Assembly (NCBI GenBank): GCA_041557595.1
Contig: JBFFGE010000016.1
Coordinates: 1 to 42,615 of the forward strand
Reading direction: 5' to 3'
DNA from: JAOTYV01 sp041557595
GTDB lineage: Bacteria > Pseudomonadota > Alphaproteobacteria > UBA8366
DNA: 42,615 nucleotides
Under the pieces are notes generated by a model, which saw nothing but the letters and a program-made list of their open reading frames with translations, was not told the DNA's origin and did not search any database. Positions 33,523 through 40,989 of the stretch are shown piece by piece. The position numbers were made by a program, and so were the translations under genes. How positions within the stretch are numbered: the first letter of the stretch is position 1; each line of letters starts with the position of its first letter.

Positions 33523-34447
33523 GAGCGTTCCGGATACCGGCGCGCAGCCGGACATGGACTCCGTGCCGGGCGTACTTTCTTGGGCAAAGGCGACGGCGCC
33601 GGCCTGTCCGGTCGTTTTCGATTCACCGCATAGCGGCGCGGACTATCCGGACGATTTCGACCATATCGTGCCGATCGACCGAATCCGGCGTGCCGAAGAT
33701 ATGTTCGTGGACGAACTGTTTGCCGCGGCGCCCGAACATGGCGCCGATTTGATCGCGGCGCTGTTTCCTCGCAGCTATGTCGACGTCAATCGGGCGATCG
33801 ACGATCTGGATCCGGCGCTCTTGTCGGAACGCTGGCCGGGACATCTGGGGACCGGCGAAAAGGCACGGCTCGGGCATGGATTGATATGGCGGTTATGCCC
33901 GCCGGACATCAATATTTATGCGCGGAAACTGTCGCCCGAAGACGTGCGCCGGCGGATCGACCGGTATTGGCGGCCCTATCACGATCTGTTGCGGCAATCC
34001 ATCGACAGCCTGCACCGGCGGTTCGGCGCCGTATGGCATGTCAATTGCCACTCCATGCCGTCCGGCGCGAAGGGATACTTCCTCAACGGCGCGGGCCAGG
34101 TCGACTTCGTCCTCGGCGACCGGGACGGCACCACCTGTTCCGCCGAATTTCTGGATGTCGTGTGCGCAACGCTGCGCCAGATGGGATACACCGTGAAGAT
34201 CAACGACCCCTACAAGGGCGTTGAACTGGTGCGCGCCTATTCCGACCCCGCGGCGGGACGGCACAGCCTGCAAATCGAAATCAACCGCGCCCTCTATATG
34301 GATGAGGTCACCTTCGAGTATTTGCCCGGTTTCGACGCGCTGAGGAAAAATATCGACCGGCTGATCGGCGCCATTTGCGAATTCGCCCGTGATCGCGTCG
34401 ACGCGTCTTCCCGTGGGGTGCCGACTACGGTTGAAACTGTTCCTTGA
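33509..34447 (+). CDS. N-formylglutamate amidohydrolase-like protein
   Basis: A 312-residue member of the N-formylglutamate amidohydrolase (HutG) family. Recognisable blocks are VVFDSPHSGADYP near residue 35-48, RSYVDVNRAIDDLDPALL, HVNCHSMPSGAKGYF and LQIEINRALYMDE. HutG releases formate and glutamate in histidine breakdown, but no other hut gene is here. Its start lies inside the end of the last transporter gene by 14 bp, so it is part of the importer operon. A substrate brought in by the importer, such as an N-formyl or related amide, is the natural inference. Confidence 0.88.
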   Translation: MSKLKSVPDTGAQPDMDSVPGVLSWAKATAPACPVVFDSPHSGADYPDDFDHIVPIDRIRRAEDMFVDELFAAAPEHGADLIAALFPRSYVDVNRAIDDLDPALLSERWPGHLGTGEKARLGHGLIWRLCPPDINIYARKLSPEDVRRRIDRYWRPYHDLLRQSIDSLHRRFGAVWHVNCHSMPSGAKGYFLNGAGQVDFVLGDRDGTTCSAEFLDVVCATLRQMGYTVKINDPYKGVELVRAYSDPAAGRHSLQIEINRALYMDEVTFEYLPGFDALRKNIDRLIGAICEFARDRVDASSRGVPTTVETVP

Positions 34448-35192
34448 CGATCCGTTCTTCCAGCGCGTGTTCGGGATCGAACAGCATCGTCACCGACGCG
34501 TCCTGATCCTCGGTGACTTCCACGCGGACGACGTCGCGGACTTCGGTGTAGTCGGCGCAGGCGCTGACCGGCCGTTTTTCGGCTTCCAGGATTTCAAAGG
34601 TGATATTGGCGGAATGCGGCAGCAACGCGCCACGCCACCGTCGCGGTCGGAAGGCGCTGATTGGGGTGAGGCACAAAATGTCGCTGCCGACCGGGACGAT
34701 CGGGCCGTGCGCCGACAGGTTGTACGCCGTGCTGCCTGCAGGAGTCGAAACCAGCACGCCGTCGCAGATCATTTCCTCCAGGCGGATCACGCCGTCGATC
34801 GAAATGCGAATTTTTGCGGCCTGCTGGATTTGACGCAGCAGCGAGACCTCATTGATTGCGGGCGCCGATTCGACGCTGCCGTCGGCGCGGGTGGCCACCA
34901 TCAGCAGCGGTTTGAGCCGGACCGCTTCGGCCCGCGCCAGGCGCTCCGGGATGCCATCCAAATCATAGGCGTTCATCAGAAAGCCGATCGAGCCCCGGTT
35001 CATGCCGTAAAACGCAACATTCTCGGCCTTGTGTTCGTGCAGGGTGTGAAGCATAAAGCCATCGCCCCCCAAGGCGATGATGATGTCCGCATCTTCGGGC
35101 GGAACGTGATCGTAGCGTGCTTCCAAAGCGCGTTTGGCTTCGACCGCTTCTGGATTTTCGGCTGCGAGAAAGGCGATATTCTTGTTCTTCAT
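34425..35192 (-). CDS. nadK: NAD kinase
   Basis: A 255-residue NAD kinase, which makes NADP from NAD with ATP or polyphosphate. The IIALGGDGFMLHTL motif (GGDG) is at about residues 39-52, INEVSLLRQ carries the NE pair, and CDGVLVSTPAGSTAYNLSAHG is the diagnostic loop. The short length without an N-terminal extension is usual for alphaproteobacterial NadK. The ATG at 35192 follows AAGG at a good distance. The last 23 bp overlap the end of the convergent deformylase-like gene. Confidence 0.95.
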   Translation of the reverse strand: MKNKNIAFLAAENPEAVEAKRALEARYDHVPPEDADIIIALGGDGFMLHTLHEHKAENVAFYGMNRGSIGFLMNAYDLDGIPERLARAEAVRLKPLLMVATRADGSVESAPAINEVSLLRQIQQAAKIRISIDGVIRLEEMICDGVLVSTPAGSTAYNLSAHGPIVPVGSDILCLTPISAFRPRRWRGALLPHSANITFEILEAEKRPVSACADYTEVRDVVRVEVTEDQDASVTMLFDPEHALEERIVKEQFQP

Positions 35193-35315
35193 CAAGCGAC
35201 CTTGTCAGATATGGTGCCGGCACGGCGGGTGCAGTATAGCGGAGCGGCTTCGCGGCGCTAGCCGCTGCTTTGGGAATTGCGCGAATTGAAGCGCAACGCG
35301 GATTTGGGGGCAAAA

Positions 35316-35807
35316 ATGGCGTATAGCCGGGCGTTTTCGGTAATTGTTTTGGGTGTAACGGTGTTTCTCTTGACGGGGACCGCTGCGGGGGCCGCCGATC
35401 GTCATGCCGGCTATTACTATCCGAAACCGGATTCGCAGGAAACCTATGCCGCCCGGGCGAGCCAATTGCCGGAAGCGTCGCGCCGCAGCCGGATCGCATT
35501 CGTGACCCATGTCATGAACGAGATGATCCGCAACAATCCGTATCCGCCGCAATATGCGATGTTTTCGAAGGGGGCCGAGGCGGAGAAAATGATCATCGTC
35601 GGGCTGTATGGCGACAGCTTCAACACCCGCTATCGAATGCGCGCTTTGCTCGCCATGCTGACCGCGGTCGCCCGCGCGACGCCGTTGTTCAAGGAAGAAC
35701 GGGTCGAGGATTATTTTACCTTTCTCGACCTGTGCAAGATGCTCGGCTTTAAGCAGCTAACGGTCAGCGACGGCCGGAAATTCGCCCATCAGATCAAAAT
35801 AGAATAA
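35316..35807 (+). CDS. Secreted protein of unknown function
   Basis: A 163-residue precursor. The signal peptide MAYSRAFSVIVLGVTVFLLT ends near TAAGA, and the mature part starts ADRHAGYYYPKPDSQE. The mature protein contains NNPYPPQYAMFSKGAEAEKMIIVGLYG and FTFLDLCKMLGFKQLTVSDGRKFAHQI. I have seen this family in Rhodospirillales, sometimes labelled as a molybdopterin-related protein, but nothing in the sequence supports that label. It is a small periplasmic protein. GGGGG lies 5 nt before the ATG. The next gene is 15 bp downstream on the same strand. Confidence 0.75.
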   Translation: MAYSRAFSVIVLGVTVFLLTGTAAGAADRHAGYYYPKPDSQETYAARASQLPEASRRSRIAFVTHVMNEMIRNNPYPPQYAMFSKGAEAEKMIIVGLYGDSFNTRYRMRALLAMLTAVARATPLFKEERVEDYFTFLDLCKMLGFKQLTVSDGRKFAHQIKIE

Positions 35808-35822
35808 CCCGTCGAGGCGCAG

Positions 35823-36227
35823 ATGTCGGATCACGATGCGGTCTTGTTCGCAAACGAGGCATTCTACACGGCCTTCCGGTATCGCGATATTGCCGCGATG
35901 GAGGAGGCCTGGGCGACGGCGGTGCCGGTGACTTGCATCCATCCCGGCTGGGATGCGCTGCGCGGTCGGGAAGACGTCATGGCCAGCTGGAAGTCCATTC
36001 TTGGCAGCGACAATGCACCGAAAATCAGCTGCCGGGCGCCGCGCGCGCATGTTTACGGGCAGTCCGCGGTGGTGATCTGCTTCGAGGAGATCGGCGGCGA
36101 CTATTTGATCGCGACCAATGTCTTCGCCCGTGACGGCGCGCGCTGGCGGATGGTCCACCACCATGCCGCCCCCACAGACGGAGAGCCGGCGGATGACTCC
36201 GAGACGGAATCGAATCCGATCAATTGA
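35823..36227 (+). CDS. NTF2/SnoaL-like protein
   Basis: A 134-residue protein of the NTF2-like superfamily, mainly a cone-shaped alpha+beta barrel that often binds a small ligand. The pattern is FYTAFRYRDIAAMEEAW, CIHPGWDALRGREDVMASWKSI, then barrel strands AVVICFEEI and WRMVHHHAAP. No catalytic residues can be named. The last 15 residues are acidic and low-complexity. GAGG lies 6 nt before the ATG. It is probably co-transcribed with the secreted protein and converges on the MFS gene across repeat B2. Confidence 0.8.
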   Translation: MSDHDAVLFANEAFYTAFRYRDIAAMEEAWATAVPVTCIHPGWDALRGREDVMASWKSILGSDNAPKISCRAPRAHVYGQSAVVICFEEIGGDYLIATNVFARDGARWRMVHHHAAPTDGEPADDSETESNPIN

Positions 36228-36273
36228 CCGGACCGAACGCGGTGCCGGCAGCGCCGGCAAGAACGACAAAATA

Positions 36274-36373
36274 AGACCATTTCTTGTTTAAATTGACTCA
36301 TATGAAATGGTCTGTCTCTTGGTTTGTACGCAAATACGTCGTCGCGAACCGTTTAGGTTCGCTCGGGATTTGC
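36274..36373 (+). repeat. Stop-codon-anchored repeat family B, copy B2
   Basis: A 100-bp copy. AGACCATTTC (36274-36283) pairs perfectly with GAAATGGTCT over a 20-nt loop. The second stem is GCGAACC / GGTTCGC, inside an outer GCAAAT / ATTTGC pair. The GATTTGC end lies one base from the stop codon of the MFS gene (36375-36377), so read on the MFS strand it starts just after TAG. Confidence 0.88.
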
Positions 36374-36374
36374 T

Positions 36375-37613
36375 CTAGGTTTCTTCATTGCGCGGGTCGA
36401 GCGTCGCCACGACCTGCGTGGTCTGCGACGTTTGCGGCATGGCAACGAAATCTCCCTGCTGTTCCTCCGGGACCGGCGCGCGCCGTGTCATGCGGTAGAG
36501 CACGAAGATCGACAGGATGAAGTTGACCGCGGCGGCCGTCATGAACAGGCCGGAAGGGCCGAGCCTTTCCATCGCCAGCGATGCGAAAATCGGACCGACG
36601 CTGGCCCCGCCGGCAAAGGCGAGAAGCAGCGTCGCGTGCAGCGAAACGGTTTGTTCGGGCCGCGCAAGATCGTTGGCATGGGTCATCGCAATGGGATAGA
36701 TCGTGGCGCTCAGCCCGCCGACCAATGCGAACAATCCCAGAAGGCCGAGGAACCCGGATTTGGCGCCATAACTCATGCTGAGGCAGGCGGCCGCCGTCAG
36801 AAGGGCCACGGAAATCAGCACCATGCGCCGGTCGAACCGGTCCGAACACCGGCCGATGGGAAGTTGCAGCAGCAGGCTTCCCAGCAGAAACGCCGTCATC
36901 AGCAGGGAGATCTGCGTGACCGGGATGTCGAGACGCGCGGCAAAGACAGGACCCAGGCCGATCAGAGAGGAATTTGTGAAGCCTGCGCAAATGGCGCCGG
37001 CGACGCCCACCGGCGATAGCCGGTAGAGCGCGCGGAAGCTCAGGCGCTCGCCGACCAATCCCTCGGGAACCTTGATGCGCGTCAAGGCGATCGGAATCAG
37101 GCAAATCGCATACAGTGCCGCGGTGAGCATAAACAGACGGTCGCCTGCGGGATCGCCTGCGATCAGGAGCAACTGGCCGGCGCCGAAACTGGCTTTATTG
37201 ATGACCATGTAGATCGCGAAGACCTTGCCCTTCATCTCCGGCGGCGCCGAGCCGGCGAGCCAGCTTTCGCCGACCATGAAGACCGCCGCTGCCGAGAATC
37301 CGAAGATCAGGCGAAGCGCCATCCAGGCGATGGGATCGACGACGATTGGGAAACACAGGCTGCAGACCGCGAGGGTCGCGGCGAACCCTGCGAATACCCG
37401 AATTTGGCCCACGGCTTGAATGATCCGTTGGCAGGTGAAGCAGGCCAGCGCAAAGCCGATCGAGTGGCAGGCCACCACGGCGCCGATCATCGCCGGCGCG
37501 AAATCCTCGACGGTCATGCGGATGGCGGTCAGCGTCGCGAACAGGCCGTTGCCGACCAGCATGGCGCTCATGCCGAGCAGCAATGCGCTTAGGGGAAAAA
37601 CCGCCCGGAACAT
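36375..37613 (-). CDS. Major facilitator superfamily transporter
   Basis: A 412-residue protein with about twelve hydrophobic helices. The first half starts MFRAVFPLSALLLGMSAMLV, and a cytoplasmic loop between helices two and three carries TCQRIIQAVGQIRVFAGF. The second half contains the matching GRCSDRFDRRMVLIS loop between helices eight and nine. The pattern is that of YbfB/CynX-like or sugar-type MFS exporters, without a clear substrate. The last 30 residues are hydrophilic. GAGG lies 6 nt before the ATG. Its stop is immediately followed, on its own strand, by repeat B2. Confidence 0.9.
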   Translation of the reverse strand: MFRAVFPLSALLLGMSAMLVGNGLFATLTAIRMTVEDFAPAMIGAVVACHSIGFALACFTCQRIIQAVGQIRVFAGFAATLAVCSLCFPIVVDPIAWMALRLIFGFSAAAVFMVGESWLAGSAPPEMKGKVFAIYMVINKASFGAGQLLLIAGDPAGDRLFMLTAALYAICLIPIALTRIKVPEGLVGERLSFRALYRLSPVGVAGAICAGFTNSSLIGLGPVFAARLDIPVTQISLLMTAFLLGSLLLQLPIGRCSDRFDRRMVLISVALLTAAACLSMSYGAKSGFLGLLGLFALVGGLSATIYPIAMTHANDLARPEQTVSLHATLLLAFAGGASVGPIFASLAMERLGPSGLFMTAAAVNFILSIFVLYRMTRRAPVPEEQQGDFVAMPQTSQTTQVVATLDPRNEET

Positions 37614-37784
37614 GGCGGACCTCGTGTTAAAGGTCTATCAAGCGTCGTCGTGTACACCGGCTATCGGTGTGCGTCCATGCATTAGTTCCGCATGGCCGCC
37701 ATGCCCGCGGGGTGGGGCTTGGCCCGGCCTGGACGGGCGTTCAGCCCGGGTATCGGTGTGCAAACGATCATTGTCGCAGGGCGT

Positions 37785-38693
37785 ATGCTCGGGCATCATA
37801 TGGGAGATATGAACGGCGTGGATGAATTCATTCTGCAGCCCGATCCCGCCGACCCGCGTCTGACGGAACGTGTGCGGGGTGTGGACCATGACGGCAATGC
37901 GATCGAAACCCTGGTGGTGGTCGAACGGCCGCTGACCCTGTTTCTCAACAAGCGTGAAATCGTCACGATGATGACGATTTGCGATTATCCGGACTACCTG
38001 GCCGTCGGCTATTTGATCAATCAAAACATGCTGAAGCCGGAAGATGAGATCGTCGGGATCGATTACGAGGAAGATATCGAAACGGTCGTCGTTCGCACCA
38101 AAACGCAAACCAATTTCGAAACCAAGCTTCGCAAGAAAACGCTGACCTCCGGCTGTGCGCAGGGGACGGCATTCGGCGATCTCATGGAACGCTTCGACGA
38201 GATCGATCTGCCGAAGGATGCGACGATCCGCACCTCGTGGCTCTATTCGCTGACGCGCAAGATTAATACCAGCCCCAGCCTCTATCTTGCCGCCGGGGCA
38301 ATTCATGGCTGCGTGTTGTGCGAAGAGGACCGGCCGTTGCTCTACATGGAAGACGTCGGGCGCCACAACGCGGTCGATAAGATCGCCGGCTATATGCGGA
38401 TGCACGGTCTTTCGGCGGCCGGCAAGAGTTTTTACACGACCGGCCGGCTGACCTCGGAAATGGTCATCAAGACGGTGCAGATGGGAATCCCCATCCTGGC
38501 GTCGCGATCGGGCTTTACCGCCTGGGGGGTCGATCTCGCGCGCCGCGCCGGCCTGACCTTGATCGGTCGGGCGAGAGGCCAACGCTTCATCGTTCTGTCG
38601 GGCGAAGAGCGCGTCGTGTATGACGCCGAACCGTCGAGCGCGCCCGACGACGCGCCGGCGAGCCGGCGCAAGGCGAGTGTCGACCGTGGCTGA
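37785..38693 (+). CDS. fdhD: Formate dehydrogenase accessory sulfurtransferase FdhD
   Basis: About 302 residues. FdhD moves sulfur from IscS to the Mo-bis-MGD cofactor and so activates formate dehydrogenases. VVERPLTLFLNKREIVTMM, the cysteine motif LTSGCAQGTAFG, ALYLAAG-like AAGAIHGCVLCEED, DVGRHNAVDKIAGY and SRSGFTAWGVDLARR all match. The second cysteine of the CxxC motif is replaced by Gly, a variant I believe occurs in other alphaproteobacteria. The start is uncertain: ATG 37785 has AGGG upstream, and ATGs at 37800 and 37809 are alternatives. The stop overlaps the cyclase start by 8 bp. Confidence 0.9.
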   Translation: MLGHHMGDMNGVDEFILQPDPADPRLTERVRGVDHDGNAIETLVVVERPLTLFLNKREIVTMMTICDYPDYLAVGYLINQNMLKPEDEIVGIDYEEDIETVVVRTKTQTNFETKLRKKTLTSGCAQGTAFGDLMERFDEIDLPKDATIRTSWLYSLTRKINTSPSLYLAAGAIHGCVLCEEDRPLLYMEDVGRHNAVDKIAGYMRMHGLSAAGKSFYTTGRLTSEMVIKTVQMGIPILASRSGFTAWGVDLARRAGLTLIGRARGQRFIVLSGEERVVYDAEPSSAPDDAPASRRKASVDRG

Positions 38694-39654
38694 CGAGGCG
38701 CCGATCGCCACACGCTCCGACGCGCCGGAACCGGGCGCTCGGGCGTCGGAGGAATCCCGGGAAATCCTCGATGCGATCGATATCGCGATGGAGGAACACG
38801 CCAGCTGGCTGCGCAAATGGCATCGTGCGGTGGTTTGCGGGCTGCCGCCGGTCCGCGACGTGGTCTCCAAGCATGCTGAATATCTGGGAAAATTCGGCAG
38901 TTGGTTCGATTTGAACAGCGAACGCAGCCTGCTCGCGCAGCCGGTCTTTCGCGATTTGTGGTCGGCGCATGTAGAGATGCACGATTTGGGGCGGCTGCTG
39001 GCGCTCAAGGCCGTCGATGGAGAACTGGTGCGCGCCACGGAATACGATGCCTTTATGGAGAAGGTCGACCGTTTCGGCCTGGTCGCCCGCCGCATTCGCG
39101 ACGCCTTCCAGCGCGCGGTCTTCGACCTCGATCCGCTGACCGGGGTTCACAATCGGCGCAGCATGATGATCGAATTGCAGCGCGAGCGCGAACGGGCCCT
39201 GCGGACCGGTTCGCCGGTCTGTATCGGCCTCAGCGATATCGATCATTTCAAGAAGGTGAACGACACCTATGGTCATGGCGTTGGCGATGTGGTGTTGCTG
39301 ACCGCGGCCGGGCGGCTGATTGCCCATCTCCGGCCGTATGACAGCATATACCGGTATGGCGGCGAGGAGTTTCTGTTGCTCCTGCCGGATGCCGATGCCG
39401 AGACGGCGATGGCGATTGCAGACCGGTTGCGGCTGGCTTTGAGCGATGCGCCGATCAAGACAGGCAGCGGCATTTCCCTGGACGTGACGTCATCTTTCGG
39501 CCTGTGCATGATCGACCCGGCGGACACTCTGGAAGAAACGATCGAGCAGGCCGACAAGGCGCTCTATCGGGCGAAACACGAAGGGCGCAACCGGGTCGTT
39601 CTTTGGGATGGCGAGGAGGTCGCCGAAGATATTGCTGAAGATGCCGGTGACTGA
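38686..39654 (+). CDS. Diguanylate cyclase with N-terminal CZB-like domain
   Basis: A 322-residue cytoplasmic protein. Residues about 30-105 match the chemoreceptor zinc-binding (CZB) helical bundle: His38 in EEHASWLRKWH, FGSWFD around 70, and His95/His99 in WSAHVEMHD. The CZB cysteine position is Gly68. Residues 147-322 form a GGDEF domain with DPLTGVHNRRSMM, the metal site SDIDHFKKVND, the active GGEEF at 225-229, and an inhibitory RPYD site at 216-219, so it should make c-di-GMP from GTP with product feedback. GTG 38686 is preferred (AGGCGAG upstream). It lies between fdhD and mobA with overlaps of 8 and 11 bp. Confidence 0.9.
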   Translation: MADEAPIATRSDAPEPGARASEESREILDAIDIAMEEHASWLRKWHRAVVCGLPPVRDVVSKHAEYLGKFGSWFDLNSERSLLAQPVFRDLWSAHVEMHDLGRLLALKAVDGELVRATEYDAFMEKVDRFGLVARRIRDAFQRAVFDLDPLTGVHNRRSMMIELQRERERALRTGSPVCIGLSDIDHFKKVNDTYGHGVGDVVLLTAAGRLIAHLRPYDSIYRYGGEEFLLLLPDADAETAMAIADRLRLALSDAPIKTGSGISLDVTSSFGLCMIDPADTLEETIEQADKALYRAKHEGRNRVVLWDGEEVAEDIAEDAGD

Positions 39655-40261
39655 GGGTATCGCGGGCGTTGTCCTGGCGGGTGGATTGGCGCGCCGCATG
39701 GGGGGCGGGGACAAGTGCTTGCGGCGGCTGGCCGGCCGGCCCTTGCTGAGCCATATCGTCGACCGGGTGCGGCCGCAGGTCGGCCCGCTCGCCATCAATG
39801 CCAATGGCGATCCCAATCGTTTTTCCGACTTCAACCTGCCGGTCGTGGCGGACGGCATCGACGGTTTTGCGGGGCCGCTCGCCGGCGTTCTGGCGGGGAT
39901 GGAATGGGCGGAGGAAACGGCGCCCGAATGTCCCTGGCTGGCAAGCTTTCCGGGTGATTCGCCGTTTCTGCCCGATGATCTGGTGGCGCGTCTGGCCGAG
40001 GCGATCGAGCGGGAAGGGGCCGATATGGCTTGCGCGGCCTCCAATGGCCGGGCGCATCCGGGAGCCGGGCTGTGGCCGGTCCGGCTGGCGGCCGACCTGC
40101 GTCGCGCGATGATCGAGGAAGAGATCCGCAAGGTCGACGTCTGGACCGGGCGATACCGGATCGTTACGGTAAATTTCTCGACCGACCCCCTGGACCCCTT
40201 CTTCAATGCGAACCGACCGGACGACCTGACGCTGGCGGAGCGGATGCTCGGTCAGGGCTAG
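39644..40261 (+). CDS. mobA: Molybdenum cofactor guanylyltransferase MobA
   Basis: A 205-residue nucleotidyltransferase that attaches GMP to molybdopterin to form MGD. The signature AGVVLAGGLARRMGGGDKCL is at residues 8-27, ASFPGDSPFLP carries the metal-binding Asp, and GRAHPGAGLWPV is the usual HP-x-x-GLWP stretch. DFFNANRPDDL-like FNANRPDDL closes it. ATG 39644 overlaps the cyclase by 11 bp, so it is translationally coupled. Its TAG stop is the same triplet that opens repeat A2. Confidence 0.94.
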   Translation, partial: PVTEGIAGVVLAGGLARRMGGGDKCLRRLAGRPLLSHIVDRVRPQVGPLAINANGDPNRFSDFNLPVVADGIDGFAGPLAGVLAGMEWAEETAPECPWLASFPGDSPFLPDDLVARLAEAIEREGADMACAASNGRAHPGAGLWPVRLAADLRRAMIEEEIRKVDVWTGRYRIVTVNFSTDPLDPFFNANRPDDLTLAERMLGQG

Positions 40262-40360
40262 ATCAACCTGCCTTTAAATTGGAATCAATTTAAGGCAGAA
40301 AAGTTGATCGATTCTATAAAGATAGGGCAGCTTATGTGCGCCCGAATGGGCGCACGCTGT
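40258..40360 (+). repeat. Stop-codon-anchored repeat family A, copy A2
   Basis: A 103-bp copy of A1. It opens with CTAG, whose TAG is the mobA stop. It contains the long stem CTGCCTTTAAATT / AATTTAAGGCAG (one bulged T) enclosed by ATCAAC / GTTGAT, then the perfect stem GTGCGCCC (40336-40343) / GGGCGCAC (40348-40355). It ends 1 bp before the stop of a small open frame on the other strand. Confidence 0.88.
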
Positions 40361-40361
40361 G

Positions 40362-40493
40362 CTAGCGCGTGCCGTTCCGGAACGTCCGAAACGGATGGCG
40401 AATTTTTTGCCTTAGGCTGCGATCGCGGCTGTCTCGAAAGACGGCCTCATGATGTGACAGCCGGCGGTAGGTGACAGGAACCATATTAAGCAT
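40362..40493 (-). CDS. Possible small basic protein
   Basis: A 43-residue open frame, MLNMVPVTYRRLSHHEAVFR at its start, rich in Arg and His, with no recognised domain. The reason to list it is GGAGG 5 nt before the ATG at 40493 and its position 48 bp downstream of the next small gene on the same strand. Its stop (40362-40364) lies immediately beyond repeat A2, as real gene ends do for the other copies. It may still be a chance frame. Confidence 0.35.
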   Translation of the reverse strand: MLNMVPVTYRRLSHHEAVFRDSRDRSLRQKIRHPFRTFRNGTR

Positions 40494-40541
40494 TGCGGCC
40501 TCCATTGATTTGAGTATTTGAGTACCGCAGTTTGGGCGGGA

Positions 40542-40697
40542 TTACTGTCCGCCTTGCGTGCGGCGCGGGTTCCGATTGAACAGACGTTGAAAACCGTCGA
40601 GAACGGCCATGCTTTGCATCTTTCGGGCGCGGGCGATCGCCGTCCGGATTTCATCGTCGCTCGGAATGCTTGCTGTATTCAATTGATTCGTCGTCAT
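40542..40697 (-). CDS. Small basic protein, function unknown
   Basis: A 51-residue protein starting MTTNQLNTASIPSDDEIRTA. Most of the chain is a predicted amphipathic helix (DEIRTAIARARKMQSMAVLD) followed by a basic tail, FQRLFNRNPRRTQGGQ. It looks like the short helical proteins of about 50-80 residues often found in alphaproteobacteria, but I cannot name the family. GGAG lies 7 nt before the ATG, which is why this start is chosen over the longer frame to 40835. No membrane helix or signal peptide. Confidence 0.65.
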   Translation of the reverse strand: MTTNQLNTASIPSDDEIRTAIARARKMQSMAVLDGFQRLFNRNPRRTQGGQ

Positions 40698-40888
40698 CTT
40701 TTTTCTCCACTCAGAGGATTGCAGGTGGCGTATCGGTGCCGCCGACACTCTGAAAATGGGGCGTCGCGGGCGCGATAGAAGCCGTTTTATCTCATAACAG
40801 CCATGCATTAATGGAATGTAAAGGTAGCGAGACATGCATATCAGGTATGCAGCCAGCGCCGGGATGCGGCCCGCGGACAGGGTCCGTT
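40698..40888. other. Promoter region of the small basic protein
   Basis: About 190 bp between the small basic protein start and repeat B3. It should hold the promoter of the small gene. No other gene or repeat is visible. Confidence 0.3.
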
Positions 40889-40988
40889 AGACCATTTCTT
40901 GTTTGAATCGACTCATATGAAATGGTCTATCGCTTGGTTTTTACGCAAATACGTCGTCGCGAACCGTTTCGGTTCGCTCGGGATTTGC
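40889..40988 (+). repeat. Stop-codon-anchored repeat family B, copy B3
   Basis: A 100-bp copy nearly identical to B2. AGACCATTTC pairs with GAAATGGTCT, GCGAACCG pairs with CGGTTCGC over a TTT loop, and GCAAAT / ATTTGC encloses the second stem. Its end is one base from the TAA stop (40990-40992) of the DUF364 gene. Here the neighbours are on the same strand, so it is not confined to convergent gene pairs. Confidence 0.88.
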
Positions 40989-40989
40989 T

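Noticed and set aside
37638..39095. Long minus-strand open frame opposite fdhD and the cyclase
   Set aside because: Both sense-strand genes have complete catalytic motifs and coupled starts; the antisense frame has none.
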